The position numbers were made by a program, and so were the translations under genes. A stretch of 18,090 bases of DNA. It comes from DASTQL01 sp035462845 (lineage in GTDB: Bacteria; Actinomycetota; Actinomycetes; Jiangellales; Jiangellaceae). Positions 9,039-15,588 of the stretch are shown piece by piece; position 1 is the first letter of the stretch; every line of letters starts with the position of its first letter. The notes below the pieces were generated by a model. It saw only the letters and a program-made list of their open reading frames with translations, made no database searches and was not told the origin of the DNA. The stretch spans positions 1-18,090 of the forward strand of contig DATHTV010000049.1 in assembly GCA_035462845.1 (NCBI GenBank), read 5' to 3'.

Positions 9039-9556
9039 TCGGGGCCCTGCGCCCGGACCTCCTCGACCCGGCTCAGCGCCGACCTCAGGTCGGCCAGCCA
9101 CTCCTCCGTGTGCCGGCCGACCAGCCGCACGCTCCACGCCAGCGCCTCGGACCGCGAGCGGGCCACCCCGGACTCGACCAGCGTGTCGAGCACCCGCCGC
9201 TCGGGCTGGCGCAGCCGGGTCATCACCGGCACCGCGAGCGTGGTGAACAGCTCCTCGCGCTCTCCGCAGCGAACACCCCAGGCGACCTTGCGCCCGGTCC
9301 GGTGCTCGATCTCGCGAGCGATCTCGATCCGCTCCCCGCGGGTCGACTCGCGGAACTGCTTGGTCCGGCCCGCAGCGGCGGCCTCGCGCTCCGCGGCCGA
9401 GGTGCCCTCGGGCAGCTGCGGCTCGGCGATCCGGCCCACCACCGTGATCTCCTCCCGGTCGACGGTGACGTCGACCGGCTCCTCGAACCAGTCCTCCGGC
9501 AGCCGGCCGCTGAGCCAGCCCCGCACCCTCTCGGTGACCTCGTCTCGTGTCGTCAT
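9029..9556 (-). CDS. Uncharacterised 175-residue protein with ribbon-helix-helix-like C-terminal segment
   Basis: I do not recognise a named family. The N-terminal half (1-50) alternates short helices and strands (EEPVDVTVDREEITVVGRI) and leads into a charged helical stretch (55-90) rich in Arg and Glu. Residues about 118-145 (PERRVLDTLVESGVARSRSEALAWSVR) look like the helix-turn-helix part of CopG/ParD-type ribbon-helix-helix proteins, followed by a helix with EEWLADLRSALSRVEEVR. There is no signal peptide or membrane segment, so it is probably cytoplasmic. G/C third-position bias supports coding. No ribosome site precedes the ATG; a promoter at 9564-9591 would give a leaderless message. It follows the universal stress protein gene on the same strand after 77 bases. 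Confidence 0.75.
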   Translation of the reverse strand: MTTRDEVTERVRGWLSGRLPEDWFEEPVDVTVDREEITVVGRIAEPQLPEGTSAAEREAAAAGRTKQFRESTRGERIEIAREIEHRTGRKVAWGVRCGEREELFTTLAVPVMTRLRQPERRVLDTLVESGVARSRSEALAWSVRLVGRHTEEWLADLRSALSRVEEVRAQGPDGG

Positions 9557-9563
9557 GCAACGA

Positions 9564-9591
9564 CGATTACACCATTACAGCGGTACGGCAA
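9564..9591 (-). promoter_or_regulatory. Putative promoter of the 175-residue gene (leaderless)
   Basis: On the minus strand TTGCCG (9591-9586), a 16-base spacer and TAATCG (9569-9564) are followed by seven bases and the ATG at 9556. The region is clearly richer in A and T than its surroundings. The last base of the -10 is not the usual T, so support is moderate. Confidence 0.4.
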
Positions 9592-9596
9592 CGGTT

Positions 9597-9613
9597 GTCC
9601 GCCGACAGCGGAC
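9597..9613. terminator. Hairpin downstream of the universal stress protein gene
   Basis: GTCCGC (9597-9602), loop CGACA, GCGGAC (9608-9613) form a perfect 6-bp stem 20 bases after the USP stop on the minus strand. A wider inverted pair, CGTCTCGT (9541-9548) and ACGAGACG (9612-9619), flanks the promoter of the next gene. Terminator or operator cannot be separated by inspection. Confidence 0.35.
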
Positions 9614-9633
9614 GAGACGTGTGGTGCCCCCGA

Positions 9634-10110
9634 TCAGCGGAGCCGGGCACCGTGCGGCACGACGAGCACCGGGCAGTGCGCGTGCCGGACCACCTGGTCG
9701 CTCACCGACCCCAGCAGCAACCCGCGGAAGCCGCCGAGCCCGCGCGCGCCGACCACGACCAGGTCCGCGCCCAGGCTCGCCTCGACGAGCGCCCCCGCCG
9801 GCGCGGCGTGGACCGGGTGCGGGCGGACGTCCAGCCCGTGCCCGTCGCCGATGACGTCCAGCACCTGGTCGCCGAGCCACTGGACGACCGCCTGCTCGTA
9901 CTCGTGGAACGGCGGGACGTATCCCGGCTCCCAGGTGGCCGGCTTCGGCGCGTTGGTGAGGCCCCACGCCCGGACGACGTGCAGCGGGCACCCGCGCAGC
10001 CTGGCCTGCTCGGCCGCCGCCCGCAGCGCCGCGCGGCTGTCGTCGGAGTCGTCCAGCCCGACCACCACCCCGCCGTCGATGCCCTCCACGTGCTCCGCGA
10101 CCTGGATCAT
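9634..10110 (-). CDS. Universal stress protein (UspA family), ATP-binding type
   Basis: A single-domain 158-residue USP. The N-terminal strand GGVVVGLDDSDDSRAALRAA (13-32) supplies the conserved Asp. Near the C-terminus GARGLGGFRGLLLGS (121-135) matches the G-2x-G-9x-G-S nucleotide motif exactly, so it should be of the ATP-binding class, followed by CPVLVVP. The open frame extends upstream to 10191, but that part lies antisense-free within the DUF255 gene in another frame and looks non-coding. The ATG at 10110 overlaps the DUF255 TGA as ATGA, so translation is probably coupled. Such proteins accumulate under stress; no specific partner is known, and the coupling suggests a role beside the DUF255 protein. 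Confidence 0.92.
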   Translation of the reverse strand: MIQVAEHVEGIDGGVVVGLDDSDDSRAALRAAAEQARLRGCPLHVVRAWGLTNAPKPATWEPGYVPPFHEYEQAVVQWLGDQVLDVIGDGHGLDVRPHPVHAAPAGALVEASLGADLVVVGARGLGGFRGLLLGSVSDQVVRHAHCPVLVVPHGARLR

Positions 10111-12170
10111 GAGCCCATCCGACCATACGGCTCGCTGCGCGCACCCACCTGCCCGGCCAGCACCGCGGGGTCGGTCGTGGGCGCGGAGCACACGAACGTC
10201 CGGCAGACGTACGCGGCGGGGGCGCCGTCCCGCAGCGGCCGGCCGTGCAGCAGCGGCACCGCGCGGGCGGCCTCACCGTCCGGGGCGCCGGCGACGGTGA
10301 CGGCCCCGGGAGAGGTCGCGAGCAGTGCCGTCCGGTGCAGGAGCGCCGTGCGGGGGTCGTCGGCACCGCCGACCACGGCGATCTCGAGCGGGCCGGCCTG
10401 CAGCGCCTCGGCCACGGCGAGCCCCCAGCCCGCGAAGCGGGGGGCCTGGCGGGCCAGCGGGACGTAGACGGCGAGCGCGGCCTCGGCGGCATCGCGATGG
10501 ACCCGCGACCCGGTGAGCGCGGCGAAGGACAGCAGCGCCCCGGCGGTCGCCGCCCACCCCGACGGCGTCGCGTTGTCCGTGGGGTCCTGCGGCCGGCGGA
10601 TGCCGGCCAGCCGCTCGTCGGTGGCGTCGTCGGCGGTGTCGGCGAAGCCGCCGGAGCCGTCGCGGAAGTGCGCGAGCACCACGTCGAGGACCTGCTCGGC
10701 GAAGGACAGCCAGACCGGGTCACCGGTCGCGGTCACGAGGGCGAGGAAGCCCTCGGCGAGGTCGCCGTGGTCCTCGAGCACCCCCGCGTGGGCGCCGGCA
10801 CGGCCGGCCCGGGAGACCCGAAGCACCCGGCCGTGCTCGTCGAGGTGCAGCCGCACGAGCAGGTCGGCGCAGGCGACGGCGGCCTCCACCCAGTCCGGCT
10901 CGTCGAGGAGCGCCCCGGCCTCGGCCAGGGCGGCGACGACCAGCCCGTTCCACGCGGCGACGACCTTGTCGTCCCGGGCCGGCTGCGGCCGCGCCGCGCG
11001 GGCGGCCAGCAGCCGGTCGCGGACGCCGTGCCAGCGGGCCAGGTCCGCACCGGCGGGCTCGTGCGGCAGCTGGAGCGTCGACCGGCCGTGCTCGAAGGTC
11101 CCCGGCCCGGTCACCGCGAGCAGCTCGGCCGCCCAGGCCCCGTCGTCGTGACCGAGTACCTCGACCAGCTCGTCCTGGGTCCACACGTACGTCGACCCCT
11201 CGACGCCTGCGGCGTCGGCGTCGAGCGCGGAGGCGAAGCCGCCCTCCTCCGTACGGAGGTCGCGGAGCAGGAACGCCGCCGTCTCGCGGACGACGCGCTC
11301 CGCGAGCGCCGACCCGGTCGCCCGCCAGAGGTGGAGGTAGACCCGCAGCAGCAGCGCGTTGTCGTACAGCATCTTCTCGAAGTGCGGCACCACCCAGGAG
11401 GCGTCGACGCTGTAGCGGGCGAAGCCGCCGGCCAGCTGGTCGTACATGCCGCCGCGGGCCATCCGGTCGCACGTCGCCTCGACCATTGCCAGGGCCTCTG
11501 CGTCGCCCGTACGGGCGTGGTGGCGCAGCAGCATCTCGAGCACCATCGACGGGGGGAACTTGGGGGCGCGCCCGAAGCCGGCGTGGGTCGCGTCGTACTC
11601 GCGGGCGAGGACGCGAACCGCGGCGTCGAGGTCGTCGGCACTCGGCGGCAGCGAGTCGCCCGGCACGACCCGCGCCGCACCCAGCCGGCCGCTGATGCCC
11701 GCCGCGGCCTCGTCGACCTCGCCGCGACGCTCGCGCCAGGTGTGGGCGACCGCCTCGAGGACCTGGCGGAACGCCGGCATGCCGGGTCTTGGTGAGGGCG
11801 GGAAGTACGTGCCGGCGTAGAAGGGGGCGCCGTCCGCGGTGAGGAACGCGGTCATCGGCCAGCCGCCGTGGCCGGTCATCGCCTGCACCGCCTCCATGTA
11901 GACGGCGTCGACGTCGGGCCGCTCCTCGCGGTCGACCTTGATGCTGACGAAGTGCTCGTTCATCAGCGCGGCGGTCACCTCGTCCTCGAAGGACTCGTGC
12001 GCCATGACGTGGCACCAGTGGCAGGCCGCGTAGCCGACGCTCAGCAGGACGGGGACGTCACGGCGCCGCGCCTCGGCGAAGGCGTCGTCGCCCCACTCCC
12101 ACCAGTCGACGGGGTTGTCCCGGTGCTGGAGCAGGTACGGGCTGGTGCTGGCGGCGAGCCGGTTCGGCAT
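10107..12170 (-). CDS. DUF255 thioredoxin-domain protein (YyaL / Rv1084 / SPATA20 family)
   Basis: A 687-residue protein starting NRLAASTSPYLLQHRDNPVDW, the hallmark beginning of this family. The N-terminal thioredoxin-like domain (about 1-160) has CHWCHVM with C50 and C53. The rest is an alpha/alpha-barrel region resembling N-acylglucosamine 2-epimerase/six-hairpin folds (for example SVDASWVVPHFEKMLYDNA and DDKVVAAWNGLVVAALAEAG). The biochemical role is unsettled in the literature I know. The ATG at 12170 is preferred to the GTG at 12179 because AGGG lies about eight bases before it. It is 32 bases downstream of the small membrane protein gene and overlaps the USP gene. It matches Rv1084 in position. 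Confidence 0.93.
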   Translation of the reverse strand: MPNRLAASTSPYLLQHRDNPVDWWEWGDDAFAEARRRDVPVLLSVGYAACHWCHVMAHESFEDEVTAALMNEHFVSIKVDREERPDVDAVYMEAVQAMTGHGGWPMTAFLTADGAPFYAGTYFPPSPRPGMPAFRQVLEAVAHTWRERRGEVDEAAAGISGRLGAARVVPGDSLPPSADDLDAAVRVLAREYDATHAGFGRAPKFPPSMVLEMLLRHHARTGDAEALAMVEATCDRMARGGMYDQLAGGFARYSVDASWVVPHFEKMLYDNALLLRVYLHLWRATGSALAERVVRETAAFLLRDLRTEEGGFASALDADAAGVEGSTYVWTQDELVEVLGHDDGAWAAELLAVTGPGTFEHGRSTLQLPHEPAGADLARWHGVRDRLLAARAARPQPARDDKVVAAWNGLVVAALAEAGALLDEPDWVEAAVACADLLVRLHLDEHGRVLRVSRAGRAGAHAGVLEDHGDLAEGFLALVTATGDPVWLSFAEQVLDVVLAHFRDGSGGFADTADDATDERLAGIRRPQDPTDNATPSGWAATAGALLSFAALTGSRVHRDAAEAALAVYVPLARQAPRFAGWGLAVAEALQAGPLEIAVVGGADDPRTALLHRTALLATSPGAVTVAGAPDGEAARAVPLLHGRPLRDGAPAAYVCRTFVCSAPTTDPAVLAGQVGARSEPYGRMGS

Positions 12171-12202
12171 GCCCACCACCCTGCCCGATCGTGGCTCCGT
12201 GG

Positions 12203-12451
12203 TCAGCGCGGCGGCTCGTCGTCGCCGCGCATCCGCTCCTGGTCGGTCTCCCCCGACTCGTCGAAGTCCACTCGGTGCAGCTGCTTGTTCATGTTGCGGA
12301 TGAGCAGCACCAGCGTGATCCCGAGCAGCACGACGACGAGCAGCGCCACCGGCCCGGCGCTGACCAGCGACTCGTCGATGATGCGTGGGCTGGGGGCCGG
12401 GCTGGGCTCCTGGGCGGGCAGGGCCGTGACGTCGAGCAGGCGGGACCTCAC
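12203..12451 (-). CDS. Small single-pass membrane protein (Rv1083-like)
   Basis: An 82-residue protein with a short Pro/Ser/Ala-rich N-terminus, one transmembrane helix (about 32-51, GPVALLVVVLLGITLVLLI) and a conserved-looking cytoplasmic stretch RNMNKQLHRVDFDE (52-65), ending in an acidic hydrophilic tail. This pattern, and the position between mca and the DUF255 gene, matches the actinobacterial small protein at Rv1083. The start is a GTG with no clear ribosome site. An ATG ten bases upstream runs into a stop at once. Function unknown. Confidence 0.8.
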   Translation of the reverse strand: MRSRLLDVTALPAQEPSPAPSPRIIDESLVSAGPVALLVVVLLGITLVLLIRNMNKQLHRVDFDESGETDQERMRGDDEPPR

Positions 12452-12469
12452 GCGCTCATCGTCGCACCA

Positions 12470-12495
12470 GTCATGGCACCCGGGTCATGGCACCC
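12470..12495. repeat. 12-bp direct repeat upstream of the small membrane protein gene
   Basis: GTCATGGCACCC occurs at 12470-12481 and again at 12484-12495, a 14-base period. It lies in the 50-base gap between the mca stop and the small membrane protein start, about 19 to 44 bases before that GTG. It may be a tandem binding site or a recent small duplication. Confidence 0.7.
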
Positions 12496-12501
12496 AGCGG
12501 C

Positions 12502-13383
12502 TCAGCGCGGCAGGCCGTCGCGGAGACCGGCGAACAGGTCGTCCTCGGGGACGTCGGTCTCCACGAGGGAGCGCGCGAGCTCGTAGTCCTCGGTCGGCCA
12601 GGCCTGCTCGTGGACGTCGAGCGGCACCGCGAACCACGGCCCCTCGGGGTCGATCTGGGTGGCGTGGGCGAGCAGGGCCCGGTCCCGGACCGTGAAGTAC
12701 TCGGCGCACGGCACCCGGGTGGTGATGCGCCGCGCGTGGACGGGGTCCGGGGCCCACTCGGCCAGCCGCTCCGCGTACGGCGACTCGAGGCCGCGACGCA
12801 GCATCTCGTCGTGCAGCGCCTGGGTGCGCTCACGGTGGAAGGAGTGGTGGTAGTAGAGCTTGTACGGCTGCCAGGGCTCGCCCCCGAGCCCGGGGTAGGC
12901 GTCCGGGTCGCCGGCCGCCTCGAAGGCCGCCACGGCGACCTTGTGGCACATCACGTGGTCCGGGTGCGGGTAGCCGCCGTTCTCGTCGTACGTGGTCATG
13001 ACGTGCGGCCGGAACCGGCGGACGAGCTCGACGAGGGGCGCGGCCGCCTCCTCCACCGGCAGCGTGGCGAAGCTTCCCTCCGGCAGCGGCGGCGGTGGAT
13101 CGCCCTCGGGGAAGCCGGAGTCGACGAAGCCCAGCCAGTCCTGCGTGATGCCGAGGATCTCGCGGGCGGCGTCCATCTCCTGACGGCGGATCTCGCCGAT
13201 GTTGGCGAGGACGTCGGGCCTGTCCATGTGCGGGTTGAGGATCGAGCCACGCTCGCCACCGGTGCACGTGACCACGTGGACGTCGACGCCCTCGGCCACG
13301 TACCGGGCCGTCGACGCCGCGCCCTTGCTGGACTCGTCGTCGGGGTGCGCGTGCACGTGCATGAGCCGCAGCCGCTCGGCCAC
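12502..13383 (-). CDS. mca: Mycothiol S-conjugate amidase
   Basis: A 293-residue LmbE/PIG-L-type zinc hydrolase. HAHPDDE (11-17) and HPDH (140-143) give the zinc ligands H13, D16 and H143 with the catalytic Asp D15. The long sequence KLYYHHSFHRERTQALHDEM (177-196) and the full length are those of Mca rather than the related deacetylase MshB. Mca cleaves mycothiol S-conjugates, releasing mercapturic acids for export and GlcN-Ins for reuse, so it acts in cytoplasmic detoxification. The start is a GTG with GGGGAG eight bases before it. It is divergent from the DUF4307 gene and heads the minus-strand series through the small membrane protein, DUF255 and USP, the same order as Rv1082 to Rv1084. 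Confidence 0.95.
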   Translation of the reverse strand: MAERLRLMHVHAHPDDESSKGAASTARYVAEGVDVHVVTCTGGERGSILNPHMDRPDVLANIGEIRRQEMDAAREILGITQDWLGFVDSGFPEGDPPPPLPEGSFATLPVEEAAAPLVELVRRFRPHVMTTYDENGGYPHPDHVMCHKVAVAAFEAAGDPDAYPGLGGEPWQPYKLYYHHSFHRERTQALHDEMLRRGLESPYAERLAEWAPDPVHARRITTRVPCAEYFTVRDRALLAHATQIDPEGPWFAVPLDVHEQAWPTEDYELARSLVETDVPEDDLFAGLRDGLPR

Positions 13384-13470
13384 CTGGCGGTCTCCCCTCC
13401 GTACCCGTCGCCGGCCCGGCGCGTCCCGGCCGGTCCGGTGGACAATGGTGCCCGACCCCGGAGGAGGACC
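13384..13470. promoter_or_regulatory. Divergent promoter region of mca and the DUF4307 gene
   Basis: This 87-base gap holds both start regions. On the + strand GACAAT (13441-13446) is a possible -10 for DUF4307, followed by the GAGGAGG ribosome site at 13461-13467. No clear -35 is seen and the mca promoter is not identified. Confidence 0.35.
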
Positions 13471-13884
13471 GTGACCGCGCCCGTACCCGCCCGCCCCACC
13501 GACCGGTACGGGCGTCCGCCGTCCCGCGGCCGTCGCGCCGGAGCAGTGACCGGGGTGGTGAGCGGTGTGGTCGCCGTGCTGCTGCTCGTCGCCGTCGTGG
13601 GGCTGTTCCTCGTCTCGCCGTGGTCGGGGGGCGGGCCCACCGCCGGCATGGTCGGCTGGGGTCCCACGGAGGACGGAAGGATCGACGTCGTCGTCGACGT
13701 ACGCCGGGAGCCGGGGCAGGCGGCCGTGTGCGAGGTGAAGGCCATCGACCGGCGCCGGGCGGTCGTGGGCACCGGCACCGCCGAGGTCCCGCCCGGCGAC
13801 GACGCCCAGGTCCGGGTCACGGTGACCATCCCGGTCGAGGTCGAGGCCATCGCGGCCGAGCTGGGCGACTGCCGGACGCCCTGA
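13471..13884 (+). CDS. DUF4307 family membrane-anchored protein (Rv1081c-like)
   Basis: A 137-residue protein starting at a GTG with GAGGAGG just upstream. The N-terminus carries TDRYGR (10-15), the recurrent opening of DUF4307 proteins. One transmembrane helix follows (about 24-48). After it comes a soluble beta-rich domain (about 55-137, with DGRIDVVVDVRREPGQAAVCEV and QVRVTVTIPVEVEAIAAEL) with two Cys residues that could pair outside the membrane. The frame stays open far upstream, but that part is antisense to mca and is rejected. It corresponds to Rv1081c beside greA. Function unknown. Confidence 0.85.
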   Translation: MTAPVPARPTDRYGRPPSRGRRAGAVTGVVSGVVAVLLLVAVVGLFLVSPWSGGGPTAGMVGWGPTEDGRIDVVVDVRREPGQAAVCEVKAIDRRRAVVGTGTAEVPPGDDAQVRVTVTIPVEVEAIAAELGDCRTP

Positions 13885-13939
13885 CGTCTCAGCCCTGGGT
13901 CGCTGACCTGGGCCGATACCGCTCGTAGGCGCCAGTTGT

Positions 13940-14008
13940 TACCCTGGTGTCGATCCTCTGGTCCTCTGCCGGGCGCAGACCCGGGGGACGAACGCACCCC
14001 GGCCCGGC
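13940..14008 (+). promoter_or_regulatory. greA promoter candidate and structured leader
   Basis: TACCCT (13940-13945) fits the TANNNT -10 pattern and would give a leader of about 110 bases. Within it GCCGGG (13968-13973) pairs with CCCGGC (14003-14008) and CCGGGG (13981-13986) pairs with CCCCGG (13997-14002). The 12 base pairs are interrupted only by a seven-base bulge on the 5' side and close a ten-base loop. There is no T run. Confidence 0.5.
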
Positions 14009-14061
14009 GACGCCGCGGCACCGGGCCACGACCACCGAAGCAGCACACCGAGGGAGACGCC

Positions 14062-14571
14062 GTGACCTCCACGAGCGACAACAACGTCGCCTGGCTGACC
14101 CAGGAGGCCTACGACACGCTGCAGGCCGAGCTGGAGCAGCTGATGGGCCCGGCCCGCACCGAGATCGCGAAGCGCATCGAGGCGGCGCGTGCCGAGGGCG
14201 ACCTCTCCGAGAACGGCGGCTACCACGCGGCCAAGGAGGCGCAGGGCCACCAGGAGGCGCGCATCCGCCAGCTCCAGGCCCTGCTGCAGCGGGCGAAGGT
14301 CGGCGAGAAGCCGGCCGACGACGGCGTCGTCGAGCCGGGCATGGTGGTCGAGATCAGGTTCTCCGGCGACGACGAGACCGAGAGCTTCCTGCTGGGGTCC
14401 CGCGAGCTGATGACGCTCGATTCCACCGTCGAGATCGACGTGTACTCGCCGCGCTCGCCGCTCGGTGCGGCGATCAACGGTCACCGGGTCGGCGACACCG
14501 CGACCTACGAGGCACCCAACGGGCGCGAGATCACCGTGGAGATCGTGTCGGCGCACCCGTACGCCGGCTGA
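14062..14571 (+). CDS. greA: Transcription elongation factor GreA
   Basis: The 169-residue protein has the N-terminal coiled-coil (about 12-85) with the tip motif GDLSENGGYHAAKE (46-59), whose acidic residues D47 and E50 hold the Mg2+ used for transcript cleavage in RNA polymerase. The C-terminal FKBP-like domain (about 90-165) includes YSPRSPLGAAINGHRVGD and ends with the usual ITVEIV strand. It rescues backtracked polymerase. The start is a GTG with AGGGAGA five bases before it; earlier in-frame starts are rejected because they lie in the structured leader. It converges with the aldose-epimerase gene, 15 bases apart. Confidence 0.96.
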   Translation: MTSTSDNNVAWLTQEAYDTLQAELEQLMGPARTEIAKRIEAARAEGDLSENGGYHAAKEAQGHQEARIRQLQALLQRAKVGEKPADDGVVEPGMVVEIRFSGDDETESFLLGSRELMTLDSTVEIDVYSPRSPLGAAINGHRVGDTATYEAPNGREITVEIVSAHPYAG

Positions 14572-14586
14572 CGTTCGCACCGCTCC

Positions 14587-15519
14587 TCAGTCGAGGCGGA
14601 CACCCCAGCGCCCGACGTGCTCCTCGCCGGGCGCCAGCACCACGAGATCCGTCCGGGTGTTGAGCGCGTCGGGTGGAGCCGTCATGGGCTCGACGCCGAG
14701 CCCGCCGCGCGGCCGGCGGGTGAGCGCGTCGCCGGTGAAGACCTCGAACCACGGGTACGCCCGGTCCCACCAGACGCGCGTCACCCGGCCGTCGGCGCGG
14801 TGCAACTGCATCCAGGCCAGCCCGTCGCCGTCCCGCTCGACGTCACCGAAGGCGTGGTCCACCTCGAGCCCGCGCAGCGGGGCGCCTGACCGGAAGTCGT
14901 AGGGGGTTCCCTCGACCGGCTCGACGCCCGTCGGGATCTGCTGCTCCCCCGTCGTGACCCGCGTGCGGGCCGGGAGGACCAGCCGCGCGTCGTCGATGGT
15001 CTCGGCACCCGCGTGCAGGTAGGGGTGCGCCCCGGCCGCGTACGGGGCGGGCGTCGCCGACAGGTTCCGCCCGCGCGTCTCGACGGTGAGGCCGCCGTCC
15101 CCCAGCTCGTACGCGACGGTGACGTCGAGCCGCCAGGGGTAACCGGGGCGCGCGTGCATCACGGTGCCCATGACGATGCGGTCCTCCGAGCGCTCGCGAG
15201 GTGACCACCCCTGCCAGAGCCCGAAGCCGTGGATGGCGTTGTGCTGGGCCGGCTCGGTGAGGTCCAGCTGGCGCTCCTCCCCCTGCCAGGTCCAGCGACC
15301 GTCCTTGACCCGGTTGGGCCACGGGACCAGCGGCGCACCCCGGGCGCCCTGCGGGATCTCCTCCACGCCGAAACCGTCCAGCACGGGGACCCCGCCGACG
15401 TCGTACGTCCGCACCGCCCCGCCGACCTCGACGACGACGGCCGTCTGGTCGCCGGCGCGGAGCTCGTACTGCGTTCCGGTCGGAATGCTGCGATCCGTGG
15501 TGGTTGCGGGGTCGGGCAT
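14587..15519 (-). CDS. Aldose 1-epimerase family protein (GalM-like mutarotase)
   Basis: A 310-residue galactose-mutarotase-like beta-sandwich protein. Family landmarks are APLVPWPNRVKDGRW (62-76) near the N-terminus, NAIHGFG with H97, GAHPYL with H165 as the probable general acid, and GVEPMTAPPDA with E277 as the catalytic base. It should interconvert sugar anomers; the exact sugar is not predictable, and it could be one of the glucose-6-phosphate or broader aldose-epimerase relatives. GAGGAGG lies seven bases before the ATG. It is divergent from the LLM oxidoreductase and TreS-like pair, 69 bases apart, so a shared link to sugar metabolism is plausible. Confidence 0.92.
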   Translation of the reverse strand: MPDPATTTDRSIPTGTQYELRAGDQTAVVVEVGGAVRTYDVGGVPVLDGFGVEEIPQGARGAPLVPWPNRVKDGRWTWQGEERQLDLTEPAQHNAIHGFGLWQGWSPRERSEDRIVMGTVMHARPGYPWRLDVTVAYELGDGGLTVETRGRNLSATPAPYAAGAHPYLHAGAETIDDARLVLPARTRVTTGEQQIPTGVEPVEGTPYDFRSGAPLRGLEVDHAFGDVERDGDGLAWMQLHRADGRVTRVWWDRAYPWFEVFTGDALTRRPRGGLGVEPMTAPPDALNTRTDLVVLAPGEEHVGRWGVRLD

Positions 15520-15552
15520 CGGGCGGCCTCCTCGGGCTCCGGGCTCTGCGAG

Positions 15553-15579
15553 GGTTCCCGATCATGCCACCGGGGAACC
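15553..15579. promoter_or_regulatory. Inverted repeat at the start of the LLM oxidoreductase gene
   Basis: GGTTCCC (15553-15559) is perfectly inverted as GGGAACC (15573-15579) with 13 bases between, so the arm centres are 20 bases apart. The right arm overlaps GGGGAA, the only ribosome-site-like stretch before the GTG at 15589. It lies within the 69-base divergent region. It could be a dimer operator or an RNA hairpin that hides the ribosome site. Confidence 0.5.
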
Positions 15580-15588
15580 GCATGGATC

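Noticed and set aside
10245..11795. 516-codon + strand frame across the DUF255 gene
   Set aside because: Antisense shadow of a gene with clear family motifs; no domain or start signal of its own.
12487..13470. Upstream part of the 465-codon + strand frame that ends in DUF4307
   Set aside because: It is antisense to mca. The DUF4307 protein starts at the GTG at 13471 with its own ribosome site.
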